64,000 bases of DNA from Zoogloeaceae bacterium (GTDB lineage Bacteria; Pseudomonadota; Gammaproteobacteria; Burkholderiales; Rhodocyclaceae): the NCBI GenBank assembly GCA_031287525.1, contig JAITSU010000068.1:27461-91460 (forward strand), read 5' to 3'. This document shows positions 40,163 to 47,381 of this stretch, in pieces. How positions within the stretch are numbered: the stretch's first letter is position 1; every line of letters begins with the position of its first letter. The notes beneath the pieces are model-generated. The model ran no database searches. It saw only the letters and a program-made list of their open reading frames with translations, and was not told where the DNA came from. The position numbers and the translations under genes are program-made.

Positions 40163-41446
40163 GTGTCAGAAATTTTTACCGCTGTTGCGCTCATCGCCCT
40201 GCTCTCCAACATCATTTTGCGCGTCTGGCTCTCCCTGCGCCAGACGCGATTTGTCGCGGCGCACCGCCACGCCGCGCCTGCCGCCTTCGCTGAACGCATC
40301 AGCCTCGCCGCCCATCAGCAGGCGGCGGATTACACGCTCGCCAAGGCAAAACTGGAACGTGTGGGACTTTTTGTAGAAAGCCTGCTCTTCGTCGCCCTCA
40401 CCTGGGGCGGCGCGCTCGCGGCGTTGCACGACTTCTGGGCGCAGCGTCTCGTTGGTCTCGGTGGCAACCTCGGCTACGGCATCGCCCTGATTGCCAGTGT
40501 GCTGTTGCTCTCCGGCGTCATCGACCTGCCTCTGGAAATTTACCGCCAATTCCGGCTGGAAGCGCGTTTCGGCTTCAACCGCATGACGCCCGCGCTGTTT
40601 ATTGCCGACAAGCTGAAGCAATTTCTGGTGTCCTGCCTGTTGGGATTGCCGCTGCTGGCGGCGGTACTCTGGTTGATGCAGGTCATGGGCGCTTACTGGT
40701 GGCTTTACGTCTGGCTCGTGTGGATGGGCTTCAACCTGCTGGTGCTGTTCATCTACCCGCTCTGGATTGCGCCCTGGTTCAACAAATTCACGCCCCTTGC
40801 CGATGGCGAAGTCAAAACGCGGGTACACGCCTTGCTGCAACGCGGCGCTTTTGGCAACCGCGAATTATTTGTCATGGATGGTTCCCGCCGTTCCAGCCAC
40901 GGCAACGCCTATTTCACCGGCTTCGGCAAGGCGCGGCGCATCGTCTTTTTCGACACCCTCATCAACCGCCTGACGCCCGCGCAGATTGAGGCGGTGCTGG
41001 CGCACGAACTGGGGCATTTCCACCATCGCCACATCATCAAGCGCATGGCGGGGATTTTCGCGCTCTCCCTCGCCTTTCTCGCGCTGCTGGGCGCGCTGCT
41101 GCACGCGCCCTGGTTCTTTCAGGGCTTGGGCGTCGGCATCGACAACACGGGCAACACGGCGCTCGCGCTGGTGTTGTTCGGACTTGTCATACCCCTTTTC
41201 GCCTTCCTGACGACGCCGCTGTTCAGCTTTCTCTCCCGCCGCGACGAATTTCAGGCGGACGCCTACGCCGCCCGCATTTCCTCTGCCGAAGAACTCGCCG
41301 CCGCGCTGGTCAAACTCTACGAGGATAACGCCGCCACCCTGACGCCTGACCCGCTGCACTCCCGTTTTTACGACTCCCACCCACCGGCGGCGGAACGCAT
41401 CGCGCATCTGCAATCCCTCGCCCCCTCTGGCGTGACCGCAGCTTGA
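40163..41446 (+). CDS. M48-family (Ste24-like) membrane zinc metallopeptidase
   Basis: 427 aa from a GTG start. Five or six transmembrane helices precede and surround a zinc site HELGHFHHRH (HExxH, ~285), with the third ligand Glu expected in RRDEFQADAYA. This is the CAAX-prenyl-protease-1/Ste24 branch of M48. Bacterial members are thought to take part in membrane protein quality control; substrates here are unknown. Its stop overlaps the rsgA start by three bases (TTGA). Confidence 0.93.
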   Translation: MSEIFTAVALIALLSNIILRVWLSLRQTRFVAAHRHAAPAAFAERISLAAHQQAADYTLAKAKLERVGLFVESLLFVALTWGGALAALHDFWAQRLVGLGGNLGYGIALIASVLLLSGVIDLPLEIYRQFRLEARFGFNRMTPALFIADKLKQFLVSCLLGLPLLAAVLWLMQVMGAYWWLYVWLVWMGFNLLVLFIYPLWIAPWFNKFTPLADGEVKTRVHALLQRGAFGNRELFVMDGSRRSSHGNAYFTGFGKARRIVFFDTLINRLTPAQIEAVLAHELGHFHHRHIIKRMAGIFALSLAFLALLGALLHAPWFFQGLGVGIDNTGNTALALVLFGLVIPLFAFLTTPLFSFLSRRDEFQADAYAARISSAEELAAALVKLYEDNAATLTPDPLHSRFYDSHPPAAERIAHLQSLAPSGVTAA

Positions 41447-42339
41447 ATACCGGCAATCCACTACGCTCCGGCTGCATCGTCGCCGCGCACGGGCGGCAGT
41501 GTCGGGTCGAACTGGAAAACGGCGATGTCCTGCCCTGCCTCACGCGCGGCAAAAAAAGCGAAGCCGTCTGCGGCGATGCCGTATTCATCCGCAGCACGGG
41601 CGAAAATCAGGGCGTTATCGAAGAAATCCGCCCGCGCCGCACACTGTTTTATCGCTCCAACGCCTTCCGGCAAAAACTCATCGCCGCCAACGTCGACCAA
41701 CTCATTCTGGTCGCCGCCGTCGAACCCGCTTTTTCGACGCAACTGCTGGAACGCTGCCTGATTGCCGCTGAGAGCCAAAACATCGCCGCCCTGATTGTGT
41801 TGAACAAATGCGACCTCACCCTCGCCCTGCCCGCCGCGCAGGAGCGCCTGCGCCCCTTCGCCGCGCGCGGCTGCGCCATCCTGAATCTCGCCGCCCGTCA
41901 GGACGCCAGCGCCGCTGTCGCCCAAATCGTGCCGCATCTGCGCGGCAAAACCAGTCTGCTCGCGGGGCAATCCGGCATGGGCAAATCCACCCTCATCAAC
42001 GCCCTTATCCCCGCCGCCGCCGCCGCCACGCGCGAAATCTCCGCCGCGCTGGATTCCGGCAAACACACCACCACCCACGCCCGCCTCTATCACCTTGATG
42101 CCGAAAGCCACATCATCGACTCCCCCGGCTTGCAGGAATTCGGTCTCGCCCATCTCACGCCAGAAGCGCTCACCCGCGCCTTTCCCGAATTCGCCCCTTA
42201 CCGGGGCGACTGCCGCTTTCGCGATTGCCGCCATCAGCAAGAACCCGGCTGCGCCCTGCAAAACGCCGTCGCCAACGGCAACATCGCGCCGGAACGCCTG
42301 CGACTTTTTCAAACCTTGATGGCGGAACACCCCCGTTGA
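41443..42339 (+). CDS. rsgA: Ribosome small-subunit GTPase RsgA
   Basis: 298 aa from a TTG start that overlaps the M48 gene stop (TTGA); no better start exists before the OB fold (GCIVAAHGRQCRVELENGDV). Circularly permuted GTPase: G4 VLNKCDLTLALP precedes G1 LAGQSGMGKSTLINAL and G3 DSPGLQEFGL. The C-terminal zinc motif is CRFRDCRHQQEPGCAL. Late 30S subunit maturation factor. Confidence 0.94.
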   Translation: MNTGNPLRSGCIVAAHGRQCRVELENGDVLPCLTRGKKSEAVCGDAVFIRSTGENQGVIEEIRPRRTLFYRSNAFRQKLIAANVDQLILVAAVEPAFSTQLLERCLIAAESQNIAALIVLNKCDLTLALPAAQERLRPFAARGCAILNLAARQDASAAVAQIVPHLRGKTSLLAGQSGMGKSTLINALIPAAAAATREISAALDSGKHTTTHARLYHLDAESHIIDSPGLQEFGLAHLTPEALTRAFPEFAPYRGDCRFRDCRHQQEPGCALQNAVANGNIAPERLRLFQTLMAEHPR

Positions 42340-42460
42340 AGCCGCGCCGCATTCCACTTCATTCCGCGCAGATGGAAACTCCCGTCTGCGCGGTGCGCGG
42401 ATTAAAATTTGAACCATGCGGGTCGACGCGTCGCCAACCCGCAATTTTGGAAGACGAACC

Positions 42461-42538
42461 ATGACCAGCACAGGAATCCATCCGGCATTACTCATTATTG
42501 ATGTAGTGACAACACCGGAATGGGCAAGTCGTCCGTAA
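42461..42538 (+). CDS. 25-codon open frame abutting the macrodomain gene
   Basis: ATG 42461 to TAA 42536-42538 encodes MTSTGIHPALLIIDVVTTPE and five more residues. The next ATG, of the macrodomain gene, follows the stop with no gap. It could be an upstream coupling peptide or the remnant of a lost gene. No ribosome binding site stands out for either start. Weak evidence; recorded for its exact abutment. The preceding 42364-42393 hairpin (CCGCGCAGA/TCTGCGCGG) may end the rsgA transcript but lacks a T run. Confidence 0.25.
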   Translation: MTSTGIHPALLIIDVVTTPEWASRP

Positions 42539-43069
42539 ATGCATAACGCCTCACAACCACGCGCCACATTACGCGCCCTGCAAGCTGACATCACCACCCT
42601 GCCCGTCGATGCCATCGTCAACGCCGCCAATACCTCGCTTTTGGGCGGTGGCGGCGTAGATGGAGCGATTCATCGGGCTGCCGGCGCGGAGTTGTTGGCG
42701 GTTTGTCGTACCTTGAACGGCTGTCAAACCGGCGACGCGAAAATTACAGCAGGATTCCGGCTGCCTGCCCGCCACATCATCCACACCGTCGGCCCAATCT
42801 GGCGGGGCGGCAAGGCGAATGAAGCGGCACTGCTGGCGGCTTGTTATCGGCGTAGTCTGGAACTCGCGGCTGACGCGAAAGCCAAAACAGTGGCTTTTCC
42901 CTGCATCAGCACGGGGGTTTATGGCTACCCGCCTGAACTGGCGGCGCCGCTTGCCATCAACAGCGCGCGCGATGCGCTAAAAGAATTTTCCGGCATTCAG
43001 GAAGTTTTGTTTTGCTGTTTCTCGCGGGAAGATTTTGAGTTGTATGCGCGGCTGCTGGCGCAGGGCTGA
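42539..43069 (+). CDS. Macrodomain protein, O-acetyl-ADP-ribose deacetylase type
   Basis: 176 aa, a single macrodomain. ADP-ribose binding loop [20 protein letters not shown] then IHRAAG, and the second loop [17 protein letters not shown]. This is the YmdB/MacroD group, which removes acetyl or ADP-ribosyl groups. A stand-alone gene between rsgA and a convergent hydrolase gene. No ADP-ribosyltransferase or toxin partner was found nearby. Confidence 0.92.
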   Translation: MHNASQPRATLRALQADITTLPVDAIVNAANTSLLGGGGVDGAIHRAAGAELLAVCRTLNGCQTGDAKITAGFRLPARHIIHTVGPIWRGGKANEAALLAACYRRSLELAADAKAKTVAFPCISTGVYGYPPELAAPLAINSARDALKEFSGIQEVLFCCFSREDFELYARLLAQG

Positions 43070-43116
43070 ATCGACAAACCCTGCCGGGTCGCTTGCGGGA
43101 ATGCCGAAGCGCCCGA

Positions 43117-43761
43117 TCATTCCCGCGCCAGAATTTCCGATATTTTATTTGCATGAGTCAGCGCCATCAGATGCCCGCCCTGCGGGATGGAAATATCGGC
43201 GCGGACATACCGTATCGGCAAAATCCGGTCTTTTTTGCCGTGGATGTGGGTGAGATTGGAGATGGCTTGCGTATTTTTCCACCGCGCGATTTTATCCATC
43301 GCCCAAGCCAGAAAAATCGGATCGGTATCGCGCAAAATCGCCGCCAGTATCGCCTTGTCTTCCGGCGTTTGCACGCCGAAAAACCAGTCTGTGACGAAGT
43401 TTGGCGTGGTGAGCAAGCGAGACGGCAGACATTTGTGCAAGTTCAATGCGCCGAAAAAACGATAGTAGAAGGGAATTTCCCGCCGGTTTTTTGCCGAAGA
43501 AAGCAGAATCACTTTGCGGGTGGGCATGAGTTTGGCGACTTCCACCGCCATGATGCCGCCAAAAGAGAGTCCGAGCAGTACCGGATTGGGCGTTTTGAGT
43601 TGCGCCATCAGCCGTCCGGCATAGCGTTCTATCGTTTCGCGCTTTTCCGGCGTAATCCAGCGGATGAAAACGACCTCAAAGCCGGAAAAATCCAGTTTGC
43701 AAAACACGCGCTCATCAGCGCCTAACCCACTGAAAACATAGATTATTCTGTCACCTTCCAT
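43117..43761 (-). CDS. Alpha/beta hydrolase
   Basis: 214 aa from ATG 43759-43761 (MEGDRIIYVFSGLGADERVF). Nucleophile elbow LLGLSFGGIMAVEVAK (G-x-S-x-G), oxyanion region FSGLGADERVF, and a late His in PQGGHLMALTHANKI. The Lys/Ile/Asn content and AT-richer codon use stand out from the neighbours, and the layout resembles short hydrolases common in Bacteroidetes, so horizontal transfer is possible. Substrate unknown. Confidence 0.8.
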   Translation of the reverse strand: MEGDRIIYVFSGLGADERVFCKLDFSGFEVVFIRWITPEKRETIERYAGRLMAQLKTPNPVLLGLSFGGIMAVEVAKLMPTRKVILLSSAKNRREIPFYYRFFGALNLHKCLPSRLLTTPNFVTDWFFGVQTPEDKAILAAILRDTDPIFLAWAMDKIARWKNTQAISNLTHIHGKKDRILPIRYVRADISIPQGGHLMALTHANKISEILARE

Positions 43762-43882
43762 GCCGCTTCTCACGTTAGCTCGACATCACCCTCATCGCCA
43801 CTTCCGGCTCATGACCGCCGCCGCTCAGGATAATGCCACGCATGGGAGAAACATCGTTTGATGAAAATCATGAACAAGGTTC

Positions 43883-44797
43883 TCAGAGCTTTCCGAGCAG
43901 CAGATATTCCATCAACGCCTTTTGCGCGTGCATCCGGTTTTCGGCTTCGTCCCAGACGACGGATTGCGGGCCGTCGATGACCTCTGCGGTGACTTCTTCG
44001 CCCCGATGGGCGGGCAGGCAGTGCATGAATACGGCGTCGGGGGCGGCGATTTTCATCATTTCGGCGTCGACGCGCCAGTCTGCGAAGGCTTTGATACGCG
44101 CTTCGTTTTCGGCTTCAAAGCCCATGGATGTCCATACGTCGGTCGTCACCAGATGCGCGTCCCGGCAGGCTTCCATCGGGTCTGCGAAGACTTGCAGATG
44201 CGGGTTGCCCGCGACCTTGACCAGATGGGGGTCGAGTTCGTAGCCCGGCGGGGTGGAGACATGTACCTTGAAATTCAACACTTCCGCCGCTTGCAGCCAG
44301 GTGTTGCACATGTTGTTGGAATCGCCAACCCATGCCACTGTCTTGCCTTCAATCGCGCCGCGATATTCGATGAAGGTGAAGATGTCGGCAAGAATCTGGC
44401 AGGGGTGATATTCGTTGGTCAAGCCGTTGATGACCGGCACGCGGGAGTGGGCGGCGAAACGCTCGATGATGCTTTGCTCGAAGGTACGAATCATCACGAG
44501 GTCACTCATGCGCGAAATCACTTCCGCCGAATCTTCCACCGGCTCGCCGCGTCCCAGTTGCGAATCGCGGGTGTTCAGATAGATGGCGGAGCCGCCCAGT
44601 TGTTGCATCCCCGCCTCGAAGGAGAGGCGCGTGCGGGTGCTCGCCTTCTCGAAAATCATGACCAGCGTGCGGTCAAAGAGGGGGTGATGCGTTTCGTAAC
44701 GCTTGAATTTATCCTTGATGACGCGGGCGCGCTGGAACAGGTATTCAAATTCCGCGCGGGAAAAATCCTTGAATTGAAGAAAATGTCGCACAGCCAT
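43883..44797 (-). CDS. argF: Ornithine carbamoyltransferase
   Basis: 304 aa from ATG 44795-44797, preceded by AGGAG. Makes citrulline from ornithine and carbamoyl phosphate. Carbamoyl-phosphate motif KASTRTRLSFE, HPCQ in NEYHPCQILADIF, the ornithine loop TDVWTSMGFEAE, and the catalytic HCLPAHRGEEV. Two bases after argD, so argD-argF is an operon. Confidence 0.96.
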   Translation of the reverse strand: MAVRHFLQFKDFSRAEFEYLFQRARVIKDKFKRYETHHPLFDRTLVMIFEKASTRTRLSFEAGMQQLGGSAIYLNTRDSQLGRGEPVEDSAEVISRMSDLVMIRTFEQSIIERFAAHSRVPVINGLTNEYHPCQILADIFTFIEYRGAIEGKTVAWVGDSNNMCNTWLQAAEVLNFKVHVSTPPGYELDPHLVKVAGNPHLQVFADPMEACRDAHLVTTDVWTSMGFEAENEARIKAFADWRVDAEMMKIAAPDAVFMHCLPAHRGEEVTAEVIDGPQSVVWDEAENRMHAQKALMEYLLLGKL

Positions 44798-44799
44798 AT

Positions 44800-45972
44800 T
44801 CACTCCTGCAAAAAATTCTTGACCAATGGCACGAGTTTTTCCGTGAGTTCGCGCACTTCCGCTTCACCGAAAATCAGCGCGGGCAGAAGGCGAATCACGG
44901 TGTCGTGGGTGACGTTGATGAGCAGCCCGATTTCCAGCGCCCGCCCGACCAACGCGCCGCAGGGACGGTCGATTTCGATGCCCAGCATCAGGCCTTGTCC
45001 GCGCACATCCACGACGCCGGACACCTCCGCAAACGCCGCCGCCAGTTCGCGCCGAATCTGCGCGCCAGTGCGTTCGGCGTTAGCGACCAGACCTTCGGAT
45101 TCAATCAGCTCAATGGTTTTCAAGGCGGCCGTCGTCGCCAGCGGGTTGCCGCCGAAGGTGGAGCCGTGATTGCCGGGGCAAAACAACCCCGCCGCGCGAC
45201 CGCCCGCCAGACAAGCGCCCACCGGCACGCCGGAACCCAAGCCCTTCGCCAGCGTCACCACATCCGGCAGGATGCCCGCGTGTTGGTAGGCGAACCATTT
45301 GCCGGTACGCCCCATGCCGCATTGCACCTCGTCGCAAATCAGCAGCAAGCCGCGTTCGTCGCACAATTGCCGCACGCCGCGCAGGTATTCGGGGGCAGCC
45401 ATGTGAATCCCGCCCTCGCCTTGCAACACTTCCAGCATTACCGCTGTGACATTGGCATGATGCTGCACCACCTGCCGAATCGCTTCCAGATCGCCGTAAG
45501 GGGTACGCAGAAAGCCCGGCACGAGCGGCTCAAAACCCGCCTGCACCTTGCGGTTGCCGGTGGCGGAAAGGGTTGCCAACGTGCGCCCGTGGAAGGCGTT
45601 TTCCATGACAATCATCGCCGGATTATCAATGCCCTGCTTATGCCCGTAAAAACGCGCCAGCTTGATGGCGGCTTCGTTCGCCTCGCAGCCGGAATTGCAG
45701 AAAAAGACTTCGGACAAGCCCGAACGTTCCGCCAGCGCGTCAGAAAGCGCCTCCTGCTGCGGGAGGCGATAGACGTTGGAAACGTGCAGCAAGCGTCCCG
45801 CCTGTTCCGCCAGCGCGGCGACAAAAGCGGGATGGGCATGCCCCAGGGTATTGACCGCGATGCCGGAGAGGACATCCAGATAAGTCTTGCCTTCGGTATC
45901 GGTCAGATGGCAGCCCTTGCCGTGCGTGAAAGCCACGGGTTGGCGACCATAGGTGTTCATCAGATGCGACAT
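44800..45972 (-). CDS. argD: Acetylornithine aminotransferase
   Basis: 390 aa. PLP-dependent class III aminotransferase; transaminates N-acetylglutamate semialdehyde in arginine synthesis, and often succinyl-DAP in lysine synthesis. Motifs: NAFHGRTLATLSATGN, LLICDEVQCGMGRTGK, and the PLP Lys in VVTLAKGLGSGVPVGA. Coupled to argF. The upstream leader contains a small terminator-like hairpin (46013-46040). Confidence 0.95.
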   Translation of the reverse strand: MSHLMNTYGRQPVAFTHGKGCHLTDTEGKTYLDVLSGIAVNTLGHAHPAFVAALAEQAGRLLHVSNVYRLPQQEALSDALAERSGLSEVFFCNSGCEANEAAIKLARFYGHKQGIDNPAMIVMENAFHGRTLATLSATGNRKVQAGFEPLVPGFLRTPYGDLEAIRQVVQHHANVTAVMLEVLQGEGGIHMAAPEYLRGVRQLCDERGLLLICDEVQCGMGRTGKWFAYQHAGILPDVVTLAKGLGSGVPVGACLAGGRAAGLFCPGNHGSTFGGNPLATTAALKTIELIESEGLVANAERTGAQIRRELAAAFAEVSGVVDVRGQGLMLGIEIDRPCGALVGRALEIGLLINVTHDTVIRLLPALIFGEAEVRELTEKLVPLVKNFLQE

Positions 45973-46012
45973 TGGGAAATCGCCTCACATTGAAAAGGTT
46001 GAACTTTTACGG

Positions 46013-46040
46013 GGAAACAAAATGGCGGCAAGCGCCGCCC
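46013..46040 (-). promoter_or_regulatory. Terminator-like hairpin in the argD leader
   Basis: Minus strand GGGCGGC-GCTT-GCCGCC followed by ATTTTGTTT, about 40 bases before the argD start. It has the form of an intrinsic terminator, but no competing antiterminator or leader peptide was found. Possible attenuation; weak. Confidence 0.3.
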
Positions 46041-46228
46041 CCGTTCTCCGAAAAAGGGATTGATTCTAAGATAAAAGCCCTGTCTTGTATATGCCTGAAA
46101 CAGCGGCTTTTCTGTTAGAATCGGCACCCGGAATGCACCCGGCAGAGGTGTAGAAAAGGCTTCAAGCGCGCTCTGTTCGTGGCAAACACACCACCTTGCG
46201 CCCCTCCATCCAACACGAGCAAATCCGA

Positions 46229-46528
46229 ATGAGCGACCCCGAACTCAATTCCTTTCATTCCTTCATCATTCTTGGGCTGACCAGCAAAGGCGATAAATTC
46301 CGTCCCAGCGATTGGGCAGACCGCCTTTCCGGTATTTTGTCCGCCTTTCGCGCGACCAAGAAAATGCAGTACTCCCCCTACGTCAGCCCCGGCGACTACA
46401 ACGGCGAGAAAGCCGTCTACGTCGACGGCGCGCTGCGCGATCTGGAACCGGCGGCTTACGCCTTTCTGCTTGACTTCGCGCGAAACAACGATTTGCAGAT
46501 TGTCAACAGCGTTTGCCCGGTGCCGTGA
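46229..46528 (+). CDS. DUF3579 domain-containing protein
   Basis: 99 aa from ATG 46229 (MSDPELNSFHSFIILGLTSK). The RPSDWADRLSGILSAFRATK stretch and AYVDG-type beta segment match DUF3579, a family of small cytoplasmic proteins in Betaproteobacteria, usually located next to argD/argF. Function unknown. Divergent from argD. An in-frame start 11 codons earlier is possible. Confidence 0.85.
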   Translation: MSDPELNSFHSFIILGLTSKGDKFRPSDWADRLSGILSAFRATKKMQYSPYVSPGDYNGEKAVYVDGALRDLEPAAYAFLLDFARNNDLQIVNSVCPVP

Positions 46529-46787
46529 AATTGACCATCGCGCACATGGCGCAAGGGCAATGCCATCAGGTTAAGCGCGGCGTCTGGAAGCTGTTGGGGT
46601 GAGCCAAAGGCGTAACCCAACGGCAGGGCGCTTACGCGCGAACATCGGTCAAACGCGGTGGTGGCTGTTGCTGGCGCTGGTAAGCCCAATGGTGGAAGGC
46701 GCTTCGCTTTTCCTCCCTACGGAGGACGCCCGCGCTACGCGCTGCCGGAGAGGTCGGCGAAGCCGGTTAGGGCATCTTTTGCGCCTG
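46529..46787. other. Degenerate repeat region downstream of the cassette gene
   Basis: It holds a hairpin near 46593-46623 (TTGGGGTGAGCC/GGCGTAACCCAA), then the plus-strand copy of the signal-peptide repeat (46620-46740) and its decayed continuation. The plus strand stays open across 46599-46889 and would read ANIGQTRWWLLLALVSPMVE, the same peptide as the cassette gene's signal sequence, but nothing functional follows. Probably a remnant. Confidence 0.6.
46620..46740 (+). repeat. Right-hand inverted repeat flanking the cassette block (plus orientation)
   Basis: 121 bp matching the reverse complement of 48970-49090 at about 108 positions by eye. It contains the code for the hydrophobic core LLLALVSPMVEGASL and the P-[AT]-ED-[AV]-RAT tail in the opposite orientation to the gene. 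The two copies bracket ~2.2 kb. Confidence 0.85.
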
Positions 46788-47381
46788 TCAGCAGGGCAGC
46801 AAGCGACGTGGCTCGGTACCAGGAGGCGGGGGGTTGTAGTCCTCAACCAGAAAATCAGAAATAATCCATCTAGGTTGTTTTGGACATAAAACTTCAGCTT
46901 CACTGCTCTCACTTTGAGTATCAAGGTTGGTAACCTTAAAGAAATAAATCACACGAAGTACCATCTCTCCCGTATCAACCAAAAATTCAGCACGGTCATT
47001 CCCCAAATACCCATTATTAGGGATATAGCCCCAAATAAGAGTTCCGTAATTAACAAACTGATCCATTTTCCCATATTTAGGGGGTTTAACTAGTTCGACT
47101 GTAGTAGACGATGGTATTTTACGCACTTCTTTACCACTGAGGAGAAGATAATTGTATACTCCTTCTTCTACTACCATCGTTGTCCCGCCAAAACTAACTG
47201 GCACACAGACCCCAATTATTCCAGTTTTTGAGGTAGTTAACATGTCAGCCTTGGCAACAATCTCTGTTGCTGGAATAGAAGCGTCATGGGGTTCAATGGC
47301 ATACATCATGATAGATTCTCCGAGATCTGAGCGCGTAGCGCGGACATCCTCCGTAGGGTGGGAAAGCGAAGCGCCTTCCAT
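46788..47381 (-). CDS. Fourth cassette of the repeat protein, out of frame with the main gene
   Basis: 197 codons open from EGASLSHPTEDVRATRSDLG, with no start codon of its own other than internal ATGs. It encodes one more diverged domain (PKYGKMDQFVNYGTLIWGYI, then PNNGYLGNDRAEF) and a linker that runs out of frame through six C into GTEPRRLLPC and a stop. One added C in the nine-C run at 47397-47405 would fuse it to the main gene. It is therefore either a phase-off 3' part or the product of a recent frameshift. Confidence 0.55.
   Translation of the reverse strand: MEGASLSHPTEDVRATRSDLGESIMMYAIEPHDASIPATEIVAKADMLTTSKTGIIGVCVPVSFGGTTMVVEEGVYNYLLLSGKEVRKIPSSTTVELVKPPKYGKMDQFVNYGTLIWGYIPNNGYLGNDRAEFLVDTGEMVLRVIYFFKVTNLDTQSESSEAEVLCPKQPRWIISDFLVEDYNPPPPGTEPRRLLPC
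46811..46843 (-). repeat. Cassette linker R4 (partial) with six-C run
   Basis: Only the DYN-PASWYR half of the linker remains; the EGASL half has been replaced. Run of six G on the plus strand at 46828-46833. With one more base the frame would read ASWYRATSLAALLTGAKDAL and stop at a TAG shortly after. Confidence 0.7.

Noticed and set aside
42363..42393. CCGCGCAGA/TCTGCGCGG hairpin as rsgA terminator
   Set aside because: The stem is good but no T run follows on either strand, so intrinsic termination is not supported.
46599..46889. Plus-strand frame of 96 codons containing a signal-like helix
   Set aside because: The signal segment is a copy of the inverted repeat, and what follows is only the antisense of the linker and cassette 4. 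Treated as a remnant, not a gene.
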